IMG/VR virus record: IMGVR_UViG_3300044638_000839
Span: 1 to 23,565 of that record
Direction: 5' to 3' (one strand)
Length of the DNA stretch: 23,565 nucleotides
Source of the DNA: a virus
Part shown: piece by piece, positions 6,564-14,957 of the stretch
Numbering within the stretch: the first letter of the stretch is position 1
Layout of the letters: the number at the start of each line of letters is the position of its first letter
The notes under the pieces: model-generated
What the model saw: only the letters and a program-made list of their open reading frames with translations
Told to the model about the DNA's origin: nothing
The model's database searches: none
Translations under genes and position numbers: made by a program

Positions 6564-7414
6564 GTTTTATTCGCAAAGCATTGGGTAGCATCACTGGCGC
6601 AACGGCAGCAGCCAGAGGAGCGCAAGAAGCCTCAGCAACACAAGCGGCCTCAGCAGAACGAGGCATTGAAGAGCAGCGCAGACAGTTTGACAAAATGGTT
6701 GAATTGATGTCGCCCTATTTAGCTGTTGGCGCACCAGCCCTTACAGGACAACAGGCGCTTATAGGACTTCAAGGCCCAGAGGCAGAACAAGCCGCAATTG
6801 ATCGACTTACTGGTGGATCGACCTTCCAAGAACTTTCAAGGCAGGGCGAGGAGGCCATTCTTTCACGGGCATCAGCCACAGGTGGTTTGCGTGGCGGCAA
6901 CGTGCAACAAGCACTTGCTCAGTTCCGTCCGCAGTTACTTAGCGAGTTGATTGAGCAGCAGTACGGGCGACTTGGTGGCCTAGCATCAATGGGACAAAGT
7001 GCAGCAGCGGGTCAAGCTGCTGCTGGACAGCAAACAGGTGCAAACGTAGCAAACTTGTTGGCGAATCAAGGCTCTGCTTTAGCTGGCGGTCAATTGGCAG
7101 CGGGTAATGTGAACAGGCAAATTTTCGGTGACGTTCTTGGCGCTCTAAAAACTGGCGGCGAAGCTTTTAAGGCATTCGGCGGTGGCACCGCAGCAGCAGG
7201 CGGGTCAGGTGCAGCAGCATTTAGCGATCAACGGCTTAAAAAGAATGTCAAGCGCATTGGAACTCGCAAAGATGGTTTGGGCGTTTACGAATTTGATTAC
7301 ATCTGGGGCGGCGCTCGACAGATCGGGTTGATGGCGCAAGAAGTCCAAGCCGTATACCCTGATGCTGTATCTGAAATTGATGGCTTCTTGGCGGTTGATT
7401 ACAGCAAAGTTTAA
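6560..7414 (+). CDS. Ejection-type protein with C-terminal S74-like chaperone motif
   Basis: 284 residues from ATG 6560 (ATGA overlap); the upstream TTG at 6548 is not supported. Residues 1-215 are Ala/Gly/Gln-rich and helical, with Gly-Ala repeats, like gp7-class DNA ejection proteins. Residues about 221-284 carry Phe-Ser-Asp-Gln-Arg-Leu-Lys-Lys-Asn-Val, then Val-Tyr-Glu-Phe-Asp-Tyr and Gly-Leu-Met-Ala-Gln-Glu-Val. This is the signature of the intramolecular chaperone domain (peptidase S74) found at the ends of trimeric fibres; the Ser222-Asp223 pair matches the known auto-cleavage site. The domain is short and may be truncated. It is the first of three ejection-type genes in P22 order. Confidence 0.7.
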   Translation: MSFIRKALGSITGATAAARGAQEASATQAASAERGIEEQRRQFDKMVELMSPYLAVGAPALTGQQALIGLQGPEAEQAAIDRLTGGSTFQELSRQGEEAILSRASATGGLRGGNVQQALAQFRPQLLSELIEQQYGRLGGLASMGQSAAAGQAAAGQQTGANVANLLANQGSALAGGQLAAGNVNRQIFGDVLGALKTGGEAFKAFGGGTAAAGGSGAAAFSDQRLKKNVKRIGTRKDGLGVYEFDYIWGGARQIGLMAQEVQAVYPDAVSEIDGFLAVDYSKV

Positions 7415-7423
7415 GGATTTGAC

Positions 7424-8914
7424 ATGGCGATTAACCCATTTGCACAACCGATAAATTACTCAGCACAGTTTGTTGATCTCACCCCTGCATTCAGGGCAGC
7501 GGGAGAGGGTTTCCGCGCTATTGGCGAAGGCATACAAGAGCGTGAGAAACAAGAACAGGCAATGACTTTGAAGGCGCAATATGCAACAGACTTGCAAAAT
7601 GCGCTGAACAATCCAACACAAGAAACTTGGAGTCAGATGATTGCCAAGTATCCGCAACAGCGTGAAGCATTTGCTGAAGCTCGAAAGGGTTTTGGCAAGA
7701 CTGCATTGGAAAACGAATTCAACCAAGGTTTTGCAGTTTCCACGGCTTTGGAAAATAAAAGACCAGAAGTTGCCATGGAAAGATTGCAGACCTTCATAAC
7801 GGCTCGTAAAAATTCCAATTTGCCTACTGACATTTATGAAGATGCACTAGAGGCATTAGAACGTAATGATGTATTGGGTGCACAAGCCAACGTCAACTCT
7901 GCATTAGCAATGGCAGACCCTGATCGATTCCAAAAGCAAGTAGAGGCAAGAATAAAAGCAAGTACAGCACCAAGCGAAATATCTGAGGCAGCTTCAAAGG
8001 CGGAGAAAGCAAAAACTGAAGCTCAAACTAAAGTTGCAGATTTGCGTATTAAACTGCAAAACGAACCAGTCGAAGCAGAAAGATTGATAATTAAGAGAGA
8101 CCTTGAACTTGCAGAAGCAGATAAAGCAAAAGTTGATGCTGAATTTGCTAGACCTGTGGCAATGGCAGAACTCGCTAAAACAAAGGCGGAAACGCTTGCC
8201 CCATCTGTTCGTGAAGCAATTGATTTCAAGAATTTGAGTCCAGCAGATCAAGCCGTGTTCCAGAATTTGCAAATACTCAAAAAGCCACCAGCAGCCGTTA
8301 CAAATGTCAACGTATCAAACGTAGATAAGACAGCCTCGGGTGAGCTTGGCAAGTTGGTTCCAGACCTTTACAACCAGATGAATGCAGCCGCAGACTTAAC
8401 TGGTGAGCTTGCAAGATACCGCACAGCACTCGGTACTGCAATCACTGGCCCATTTGCGGATAGGCGGTTGCAAGTTGCTCAAATTGCAAATGCTTTCGGT
8501 CTAGTTGGTGACAAGGGCATCAACGCTACTCGGGAGTTAATTCAGGGTAATGCTGAAATGTCTCTTAAAGCCCGGTCTTTGATTGCTGGACAAGGACAAG
8601 GCCCAATTACTGAAGGTGAACAAGCCTTGCTTGTTAAGGCGCGAGCTGGAGACGTTAATTTTACAAAGGGTGAACTCAATACTTTGTTTAATATTTTTGA
8701 TCGTGCCGCAAAAGCGCAATACGATCAAAGTCGCAAATTGCTGCAATCAGCAACAACACAAAGCCCAACAGCGCAATTGTTTCTAGATGCTGCAAAACCT
8801 TTTGGTGCGCAGACTGCCCCACCAGCTCAACCTGCTGCACAAGCGCCGCCAGCACAAGCGGCTCCAGCAGCAGTCGTGCCAGGGATGCCAGCAGGCTTCC
8901 GAGTGATTCGATAA
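7424..8914 (+). CDS. Ejection-type internal virion protein (gp20 position)
   Basis: 496 residues. It begins Met-Ala-Ile-Asn-Pro-Phe-Ala-Gln-Pro and is then almost entirely helical, with Lys/Glu/Ala-rich coiled-coil stretches around residues 180-270. The tail (about 462-488) is an Ala/Pro/Gln repeat region. Length, composition and position (second of three after the gp14-like gene) match the gp20 class of podovirus ejection proteins, which leave the capsid and help DNA cross the cell envelope. I see no enzyme motif. The family call rests on gene order and composition, not on conserved residues. Confidence 0.6.
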   Translation: MAINPFAQPINYSAQFVDLTPAFRAAGEGFRAIGEGIQEREKQEQAMTLKAQYATDLQNALNNPTQETWSQMIAKYPQQREAFAEARKGFGKTALENEFNQGFAVSTALENKRPEVAMERLQTFITARKNSNLPTDIYEDALEALERNDVLGAQANVNSALAMADPDRFQKQVEARIKASTAPSEISEAASKAEKAKTEAQTKVADLRIKLQNEPVEAERLIIKRDLELAEADKAKVDAEFARPVAMAELAKTKAETLAPSVREAIDFKNLSPADQAVFQNLQILKKPPAAVTNVNVSNVDKTASGELGKLVPDLYNQMNAAADLTGELARYRTALGTAITGPFADRRLQVAQIANAFGLVGDKGINATRELIQGNAEMSLKARSLIAGQGQGPITEGEQALLVKARAGDVNFTKGELNTLFNIFDRAAKAQYDQSRKLLQSATTQSPTAQLFLDAAKPFGAQTAPPAQPAAQAPPAQAAPAAVVPGMPAGFRVIR

Positions 8915-8923
8915 GGTCAACAC

Positions 8924-10942
8924 ATGGCAATCTACAAAGTCGAAGCACCAGACGGCAGCATCATTGAGCTGGAAGGCCCAGACAATGCAACAGACGCCCA
9001 AATTGGACAAGCCGCGCAAGCGGCCTTTGCACAGCGCCAGACTTTTAACGTGCAAACGCAAGAGGGTCAGAATGTTGCTGTAGATGTTCGGTTTCCAGAG
9101 GCGGCGCAAGCCCCTGCCCAACAACCTGAACAGCCAGGTGTTTTGCAAGAGCTTGGTAGGCAAGTTGGCCTGACAGGGCGTGGCGCTATTGAAGGTGTTA
9201 CAGGCTTGGCAGGTATAGTGATTGATCCAGTTACAAGGCTGGCTAACATTGCCTTGCCAGCCAGTGCGCAAATACCAACTATGCAGCAAGCCACTGCGCA
9301 GGTGTTGAACACAGCAGGGTTCCCGCAACCTCGTGATGCCGTTGAACGTATGGTTAATCTGGCCATACAAGGGGCGTCAAGTGGTGGCGGGATGGCAGCA
9401 GCAGGTCGAGCGGTACAAACAGCCGCATCGCCTGTTGCCCGTGAAGTTGGACGAATGGTGGCAGCACAACCTGCTGCACAAGTGGCTGGCGGGGCTGGTG
9501 CTGGCGGTGCTGCACAAGCATTCCAAGAGGCCACAAGAGGCACTGAAATCACACCATTGGGCCAAGTTGCGGGGACTATTGCGTCATCTTTGGCAGGTGG
9601 TGTGGCTGGCGCAAGGTTGGCAACACCAAAGGCGCAACCTGTGACACCTACTGCGCAGCCAATTGTTGCTGAGGCTGAAAGACTTGGCGTTCCAGTTTTG
9701 ACATCTGACGTAATTCAGCCTCAATCATTTATTGGCAGAACAGCGCAGCGCATTGGTGAAAGAGTACCAATTGCAGGGACTGGCCCTGTGCGTGTCCAAC
9801 AGCAAGAGGCTAGAGTAGATGCGGTTAAAAACCTGTTGCAAGAATACGGTGCAGATGATGTTGCTAAATTTAGCAAAGACATCATGGCCGATTTATCGAC
9901 CAAGCGAGCTGCTGATTTCGCTAAATACTCGCAAGCCAAAAAAGAGGTCATCAATAGACTTGCAGACAAAGGGACTGTGCCAGTGCCTCGTGCATTAACA
10001 GCCATTGACAAGCAAATTGCTGACCTCGCCAGAAGGCGCACAGAAGGTTCAGATGAGGCCATACAGCGACTTCAGCAAATTAAAACAGATGTGCAGAATC
10101 GTGACTTGTTTCAGATAGAGGCTTATCGCCAGGACGAGTTGGCTAAGATTTTTATGGATGATCCAGCACGACCCATGAGCATCGCTGCCCGTGATGCTGG
10201 TGAAAAGGCGCTGCGTGCTATTTATGGCCCTGTTCGTGAGGACATGGTTGATTTCATCAAGAAGACAGGTGAGCGCCGTGATGTTGACAAATTCATGGTC
10301 ACAAACAAAAGACTCAAAGAGCTAGCTGGCGAACTTGAGATGAATACATTGAAGTCTGTTTTGAAATCAGGCAAAGCAGTGCCAGATGATGTCAACAAAC
10401 TTTTGTTCAGCAAAAAACCAAGCGAAATCAATCAGCTTTACAACAGCCTAACGCCATCAGGTAGAGCAAACGCTCGTTCATCAATCTTGTCGCAAGCATC
10501 AAGCAAGGCTGAGTTCACATTGCCAGATGGCACTCAAATGTTTAGCCCTGAAAAATTTAACGCTGAACTTAAAAGATTGCAGCCCCAAATTGGCGTATTT
10601 TTCAAAGGCGATGATTTGCAAAGAATTCAAGGCTTATCCCGTGTGTTGACAATGACACGAAGAGCTGGCGAAGCGGGAGTAACAACACCAACAGGCCAAG
10701 AAGCCGTGCCTTTTGTTGCTGGTAGCTTTTTGCAAAGCATCTTTGGTAGCCTCGGCGCTTCAGTGGCTGCGGCTGCTGGCGTTGGCGCAACGGCACGTAT
10801 TTATGAGTCTGCGGCAGTTCGTGATTTGTTGATGAAAATTCCAAAAACAGCCCCAGGCGGCACTGAAGAAGCAAAGTTGTTCAAGCGTCTGATGTCAACC
10901 ATTCAGACACAGGTGAATCAATTGCCAGCAGAACAGCCTTGA
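8924..10942 (+). CDS. Large ejection-type internal virion protein (gp16 position)
   Basis: 672 residues. The N-terminal ~50 residues (Tyr-Lys-Val-Glu-Ala-Pro-Asp-Gly-Ser ... Ala-Thr-Asp-Ala-Gln-Ile-Gly-Gln-Ala-Ala) resemble a small domain often seen at the start of large phage internal proteins. Long Ala/Gly-rich amphipathic or membrane-active segments follow at about 70-260, then a charged helical body, then a second Ala/Gly-rich segment near 595-625. This is the third and largest of the ejection-type genes, as gp16 is in P22, and would act by inserting into or crossing the inner membrane. No lytic transglycosylase motif was recognised. Confidence 0.6.
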   Translation: MAIYKVEAPDGSIIELEGPDNATDAQIGQAAQAAFAQRQTFNVQTQEGQNVAVDVRFPEAAQAPAQQPEQPGVLQELGRQVGLTGRGAIEGVTGLAGIVIDPVTRLANIALPASAQIPTMQQATAQVLNTAGFPQPRDAVERMVNLAIQGASSGGGMAAAGRAVQTAASPVAREVGRMVAAQPAAQVAGGAGAGGAAQAFQEATRGTEITPLGQVAGTIASSLAGGVAGARLATPKAQPVTPTAQPIVAEAERLGVPVLTSDVIQPQSFIGRTAQRIGERVPIAGTGPVRVQQQEARVDAVKNLLQEYGADDVAKFSKDIMADLSTKRAADFAKYSQAKKEVINRLADKGTVPVPRALTAIDKQIADLARRRTEGSDEAIQRLQQIKTDVQNRDLFQIEAYRQDELAKIFMDDPARPMSIAARDAGEKALRAIYGPVREDMVDFIKKTGERRDVDKFMVTNKRLKELAGELEMNTLKSVLKSGKAVPDDVNKLLFSKKPSEINQLYNSLTPSGRANARSSILSQASSKAEFTLPDGTQMFSPEKFNAELKRLQPQIGVFFKGDDLQRIQGLSRVLTMTRRAGEAGVTTPTGQEAVPFVAGSFLQSIFGSLGASVAAAAGVGATARIYESAAVRDLLMKIPKTAPGGTEEAKLFKRLMSTIQTQVNQLPAEQP

Positions 10943-10972
10943 GCGACAATCCACCATCTAGGAGAACCAGTA

Positions 10973-11458
10973 ATGTCCGCACTCTCAGTAGAACCGCCAT
11001 ATCCAGCATTTGCCAATGCTGACGGCCAGCCGCTTGAGAACGGCTACATCTTTATCGGTGCGATCAATCTCAACCCTATTGTTAACCCCATCGCTGCGTT
11101 CTTTGATGCTGCGCTGACCATCCCTGCTGTGCAGCCAATCCGCACCTCTGGCGGGTATCCTGTTTATCAGGGTACGCCAACACGCTTTTACGTGGGCAGT
11201 GATTACAGCATCCAAGTCCAGGACAAGAACGGCTCTGTGGTTTACACCTCGCTGAATGGCAATTCTGCTGGTAGTGGATCTGCCGTAACCAATGCTACAG
11301 GCACTGGCGTGCAGACAATATTTTCAGTGTCCTCTGTGCCAATAGCCATTTACATCAACGGCGTGTATCAGAATCAAAACACATACACAGTGACCTCTGG
11401 TTCGGTGACATTCTCAGAAGCGCCGCCATTCACATCGATCATTGAATTCGTGTTCTAA
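10973..11458 (+). CDS. Tailspike head-binding (adaptor) protein
   Basis: 161 residues. AGGAG precedes ATG 10973 within the sequence AGGAGAACCAGT. Residues about 8-90 follow the P22 tailspike head-binding domain: a Pro-rich start, Ala-Asp-Gly-Gln-Pro-Leu-Glu-Asn-Gly-Tyr-Ile-Phe-Ile-Gly, a Pro-Ile-Ala segment, Thr-Ser-Gly-Gly-Tyr-Pro-Val-Tyr, and Tyr-Ser-Ile-Gln-Val-Gln-Asp-Lys-Asn-Gly. Residues about 105-161 form a second small beta domain with Tyr-Ile-Asn-Gly-Val-Tyr-Gln, frequent in fibre proteins. It lacks a receptor-binding beta-helix, so it probably anchors the separate fibre or spike encoded downstream to the tail hub. Confidence 0.75.
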   Translation: MSALSVEPPYPAFANADGQPLENGYIFIGAINLNPIVNPIAAFFDAALTIPAVQPIRTSGGYPVYQGTPTRFYVGSDYSIQVQDKNGSVVYTSLNGNSAGSGSAVTNATGTGVQTIFSVSSVPIAIYINGVYQNQNTYTVTSGSVTFSEAPPFTSIIEFVF

Positions 11459-11469
11459 GGAGAACCAGA

Positions 11470-12030
11470 ATGTTAAAAGCAACATCAAGCATCGTCAACG
11501 TCAGCCAGATCACAGGCGTCCTGCCCGTGGTCAATGGCGGCACAGGCGTAACGACCAGTACGGGCACGGGCAACACGGTGCTATCTGCTGCGCCTACGCT
11601 TTCGGGCAACGTCACACTTTCCACAGGCAACTTGATCGTTGCCAGCGGCCAAGGCATTGACTTTTCTGCCACTCCGGGAACAGGCACAAGCGAGTTGCTG
11701 AACGACTATGAAGAAGGTACTTGGACGCCTAATCAGGGTTCTGGACTTACTGTTGTTGGCGCATTTAGTTCATCTGGAATCTATACAAAAATTGGTAGAC
11801 AAGTGACGGTTACAGGTAGAGTCACGGGAGCAACTTCTGTCGCTGTATCTTCGGGCGGCGTAATTTCTACTAACCTTCCGTTTACGCCTAGTGGCACTTA
11901 CGTTGGGTCAACTATCAATGGCACTGGAACCGTTACATCCGGAATGTATGTTGCTAGTGCTAACGTAAATGCCGCAGAAGCTATGGTTGCCACATCTGAC
12001 ATTTACTTTACTGTTACATACTTTGTTTAA
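11470..12030 (+). CDS. Tail fibre protein
   Basis: 186 residues; AAGGAG lies just upstream of ATG 11470. The N-terminal part has Leu-Pro-Val-Val-Asn-Gly-Gly-Thr-Gly, then Leu-Ser-Thr-Gly-Asn-Leu-Ile-Val-Ala-Ser-Gly-Gln-Gly-Ile-Asp-Phe-Ser. The distal part has Leu-Asn-Asp-Tyr-Glu-Glu-Gly-Thr-Trp-Thr-Pro followed by a beta-rich tip (Tyr-Thr-Lys-Ile-Gly-Arg-Gln-Val-Thr). These are common modules of phage fibre tips. It lies between the head-binding protein and the tailspike, so the three probably form the receptor-binding apparatus. Confidence 0.75.
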   Translation: MLKATSSIVNVSQITGVLPVVNGGTGVTTSTGTGNTVLSAAPTLSGNVTLSTGNLIVASGQGIDFSATPGTGTSELLNDYEEGTWTPNQGSGLTVVGAFSSSGIYTKIGRQVTVTGRVTGATSVAVSSGGVISTNLPFTPSGTYVGSTINGTGTVTSGMYVASANVNAAEAMVATSDIYFTVTYFV

Positions 12031-12071
12031 TTATCTTGGTCAAATTAAACATTTAACAATAAAAGGAAATT

Positions 12072-14114
12072 ATGGCACTGACTAAAGTAACCAACTCGAT
12101 GATCGTTGGCGCTCCAGTGAGCGTTGACGATTATGGTGCAGACCCAACTGGTGTGCTAGACAGCACGACAGCTATTCAAGCAGCGTTCAACACGAATAGA
12201 TCAGTTGTGTTTGGCGCAAGTGGTACTTACAAGATTAGCGGTGATCTGACGCTTGGCGGCAACAATCGCACGATTGCATTAATGGGTGCATCGCTGTTGT
12301 TTCAACGTACAGTGTTGACCATCACAGCAACAGACACAGTGATCGACCTTGGTGGCGGCATCTTGTCGCAAGAATGCGGGTTTGCCACTGTTGCGGTGGA
12401 AACCACAGCAAGCGGCAATACCATCACCGTGACCGACTCTAGCACGCTACGCATAGGTCAACTCATGGCGAGTAGTTGGGGTGATGCAACCAATGGTCAA
12501 TATCCTTTAACGCCTCCAACACCATTCAACACATTGGACGCTAGGGTTCAGTCAATTGCCGGTAATGTGGTCACGCTTAACAAAAATATGCTCGGAGCGG
12601 TATGCACGTTGCCTGTCAATTTGACAGTGGGCGAATTTGCGTTTGCCCCTTTCATCAGCAACGCTTGCACCAACGTGTTGATCTGCAATGGAACCATCAA
12701 ACGTGCGGTCGGCTTTTACACGTTTGTTCCAGCAACTGCGCCTGAGTTTGGCTCTACCACTTTTGAAAACATTTATTTTGAAAGCAACGGTGTTGACCAG
12801 TTTTCTGTCCAACGCAAGCACACCTTGACTTTCAATAGCTGCAATCTAAACCAGCAATGGGACGCTGCCAAGCAAGGCATTGTGTGGAAGGGCGATGCCC
12901 GTGTCTACATTAACGACAGTTTTATGGCTTTGGGAAACCACGACAACGCATTTTTGTTCATCAACGAAAACGATGGAGTTGTGCAAACTGGTTACAGTCG
13001 ATTGATCGCATCCAACTCCAACATTGTTGGGACTGCTGCAATTCCCGGCCCAATTGCCCCCGGCAAAGGAAGTTGGGAAGGAGACGTTCTTTATGTTGTT
13101 GAGGCAACAGACCCCGGCACAATTGAAAAAATTGTGTTTGAAGGCTGCGATATTCAAAACTTCAAACGCTCGTTTTTAACAGGCAGTGCCAACAACAGAA
13201 CGGAGAACATTGTTATTGCTGAAATTCGCGTTGACAACTGTTCTATTGACGCTAACTTTTCCTATTACATTTTTGACGGTGTTGGCGCTGGCTTCAATTG
13301 CCCAAACTGCAACGTCAGCAATACATCTTTTTATCAAGATGTTAATGGAACGGTTTTCCATTACGTGGCTGCAATTAACGGTGCAGTAGTATCGTTCAGG
13401 CCCGTATTTGACAACTGCTATTTCAAGCTGGATAACGACAGCGCACAGTTTGCAACGCCTGCCGTAGTCAGGAACAGCACATTCACAGCAACTCCGTACA
13501 AGCACAGTTCAGGCATTGTGGAGATGCAAAACTGCTTGTTCCAAAACGGTTCAAGCATTGCCATTTCGCCAGCATTCAGCGATGAGTTTTACGGTGACAT
13601 TGAGTCCATCATCGTTGATGATCCAGACTTTCCAGCAAACCCTGCTGGCTTTATCACCATCGCAGGCGGCGCAACCTTCAACGGCGCTCGCGTGGCATCG
13701 GCCCGAAGCATTAACGGTCAGTCCTACTACAACGTCTACAAGCAAGACGTGAACGTGCGGGTCAGCGGTACGTTTTTCAAATCAGATGGCGTGTACTTCT
13801 TGCGCGGTGACGACTACTGCATCCCAATTGGTAGTCAGATCGTGGACATGTATCTGGGCACTACACAGCGCGTGACTTTCAATTTGATTACCGCACTGGC
13901 ATCTGCGGCGGCAAGCGGTGCAACCAGCATTGTCGTGTCCAGCGCGACAAGTGTTGCCATTGGCGATCTGGTCAACGTGGTATTGACGAATGGATTGGTT
14001 GACACCAAAGTCGTTGCTGGCACTTATGCTGGTGGAACGACAATTCCTCTTACATCCGGCCTTGATAGCGCCGCTGCATCAGGAAACGCTGTCAACTTCT
14101 TCCGAGTAGTTTAA
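12072..14114 (+). CDS. Tailspike with pectate-lyase-like beta-helix
   Basis: 680 residues. AAGGA lies just before ATG 12072 in an AT-rich 41-base gap. Residues about 17-38 (Val-Asp-Asp-Tyr-Gly-Ala-Asp-Pro-Thr-Gly ... Asp-Ser-Thr-Thr-Ala-Ile-Gln-Ala-Ala) are the entry signature of the pectate-lyase-fold superfamily. Repeated short beta strands with Asn/Cys/Phe ladders then run to about residue 560, followed by a C-terminal trimerisation-like domain. Such spikes bind and often cleave surface polysaccharide. No catalytic residues could be assigned, so depolymerase activity is inferred from the fold only. It has no head-binding domain of its own. Confidence 0.75.
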   Translation: MALTKVTNSMIVGAPVSVDDYGADPTGVLDSTTAIQAAFNTNRSVVFGASGTYKISGDLTLGGNNRTIALMGASLLFQRTVLTITATDTVIDLGGGILSQECGFATVAVETTASGNTITVTDSSTLRIGQLMASSWGDATNGQYPLTPPTPFNTLDARVQSIAGNVVTLNKNMLGAVCTLPVNLTVGEFAFAPFISNACTNVLICNGTIKRAVGFYTFVPATAPEFGSTTFENIYFESNGVDQFSVQRKHTLTFNSCNLNQQWDAAKQGIVWKGDARVYINDSFMALGNHDNAFLFINENDGVVQTGYSRLIASNSNIVGTAAIPGPIAPGKGSWEGDVLYVVEATDPGTIEKIVFEGCDIQNFKRSFLTGSANNRTENIVIAEIRVDNCSIDANFSYYIFDGVGAGFNCPNCNVSNTSFYQDVNGTVFHYVAAINGAVVSFRPVFDNCYFKLDNDSAQFATPAVVRNSTFTATPYKHSSGIVEMQNCLFQNGSSIAISPAFSDEFYGDIESIIVDDPDFPANPAGFITIAGGATFNGARVASARSINGQSYYNVYKQDVNVRVSGTFFKSDGVYFLRGDDYCIPIGSQIVDMYLGTTQRVTFNLITALASAAASGATSIVVSSATSVAIGDLVNVVLTNGLVDTKVVAGTYAGGTTIPLTSGLDSAAASGNAVNFFRVV

Positions 14115-14162
14115 TCGTGCTGGCCCGAATGACCAGAATTTGGTTTTGATTGGAGTATCAAA

Positions 14163-14420
14163 ATGGCTTTAGAAAAAATTGCAGTCGTTGACCGCATTGA
14201 AGTTGTCGAAAACGGCACACTTCAAGTTCGCACCAAGACCGTTATCAAAGAAGATGGCGTTGAAATCAGCAGCAAGTTTGCCCGACACGTTGTTGCCCCC
14301 GGCGATGATTACAGCGCCGAGGATGCTCGGGTGCAGGCCATGTGTGCTGCCATGCACACTGCTGACGTTGTGGCCGCATACAAGGAATTGCAAAATGCTG
14401 CCCAAACTCCTAAAGTCTAA
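14163..14420 (+). CDS. Small conserved-type phage protein (85 aa)
   Basis: GGAG (14152-14155) lies seven bases before ATG 14163, in the loop of a small inverted repeat. The protein has a beta-strand N-terminus (Val-Asp-Arg-Ile-Glu-Val-Val-Glu-Asn-Gly-Thr-Leu-Gln-Val-Arg) and Pro-Gly-Asp-Asp-Tyr-Ser-Ala-Glu-Asp-Ala-Arg-Val-Gln-Ala, then a helix. Similar short proteins accompany tail genes in other phages, to my recollection; function unknown. Its 3' end overlaps the next gene by 26 bases. Confidence 0.7.
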   Translation: MALEKIAVVDRIEVVENGTLQVRTKTVIKEDGVEISSKFARHVVAPGDDYSAEDARVQAMCAAMHTADVVAAYKELQNAAQTPKV

Positions 14421-14583
14421 AACAGTCCTGTTTGCACTGCTGCTCGCGGTGCTTTCGATTGTGCAAGGGTATGTATTCTTGCTGCCCATTACGCCGACTG
14501 AGCAAATGTTTGTCGGTATCGCCATCTCAATTGCTGTGACGTTACTTCGTATTGTTACAACACAGCCTATTTCTGAAAAATAA
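14395..14583 (+). CDS. Small two-helix membrane protein, holin-like
   Basis: 62 residues from ATG 14395. A basic N-terminus (Lys-Leu-Leu-Lys-Ser-Lys-Thr) is followed by membrane segment 1 (about 11-30), a Pro-rich turn (Pro-Ile-Thr-Pro-Thr) and membrane segment 2 (about 38-54), ending Thr-Thr-Gln-Pro-Ile-Ser-Glu-Lys. This size and topology fit small class II-like holins. Several other membrane proteins follow before the endolysin, so which one is the true holin is unclear. A longer in-frame start at 14179 would overlap the previous gene fully and is rejected. Confidence 0.6.
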   Translation: MLPKLLKSKTVLFALLLAVLSIVQGYVFLLPITPTEQMFVGIAISIAVTLLRIVTTQPISEK

Positions 14584-14603
14584 TTTTTTGAAAGAAACCA
14601 TAA

Positions 14604-14957
14604 ATGTCCTCCAATTCTCAAATTGCATTTGCCCCACTTGGCAACACAGTCCTAATCCCTGCTGCGGCTTCGGCATCCACTGGCGTCCAGGCGCTGGTCG
14701 ATGCACGATTTGATGGTCAGGGTACAGGCCAGTACCGCATCATCAACAGCAGCGCCAACACGGTGTTTCTTGGCGTTGGCCCCACGGCTGCAATCGCTAC
14801 GGCCAATGCAGTGGCCCCGGTCGCTGGCACACCCTCGGCAGCCATCGTGCTTGTGCCTGGTGCTGTTGAGGTCTTGCGTTTTGCCCGTGAGTCATTCTTT
14901 AGCGGCTTGGCCTCGGCTGCGTCATCTGTCTACATCGTGCCGGGGCAGGGTCTTTAA
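14604..14957 (+). CDS. Small Ala-rich virion-type protein
   Basis: 117 residues, Ala/Ser/Val-rich with predicted beta strands (Tyr-Arg-Ile-Ile-Asn-Ser-Ser-Ala-Asn-Thr-Val-Phe-Leu-Gly-Val-Gly). It ends Val-Tyr-Ile-Val-Pro-Gly-Gln-Gly-Leu. There is no signal peptide or membrane segment. The ribosome binding site is weak (GAAAG). The look is of a small decoration or tail-tip protein, but it lies in the lysis region; role unknown. Confidence 0.6.
   Translation: MSSNSQIAFAPLGNTVLIPAAASASTGVQALVDARFDGQGTGQYRIINSSANTVFLGVGPTAAIATANAVAPVAGTPSAAIVLVPGAVEVLRFARESFFSGLASAASSVYIVPGQGL

Noticed and set aside
8783-9370. A 195-codon antisense frame over the ejection genes
   Set aside because: Leu/Trp/Cys-rich mirror of Gln/Ala-rich coding sequence; no motif, and it spans the junction of two real genes.
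12031-12071. A promoter in the AT-rich gap before the tailspike gene
   Set aside because: TTGGTC is followed by only loosely matching -10 sequences at suitable spacing; too weak to list.
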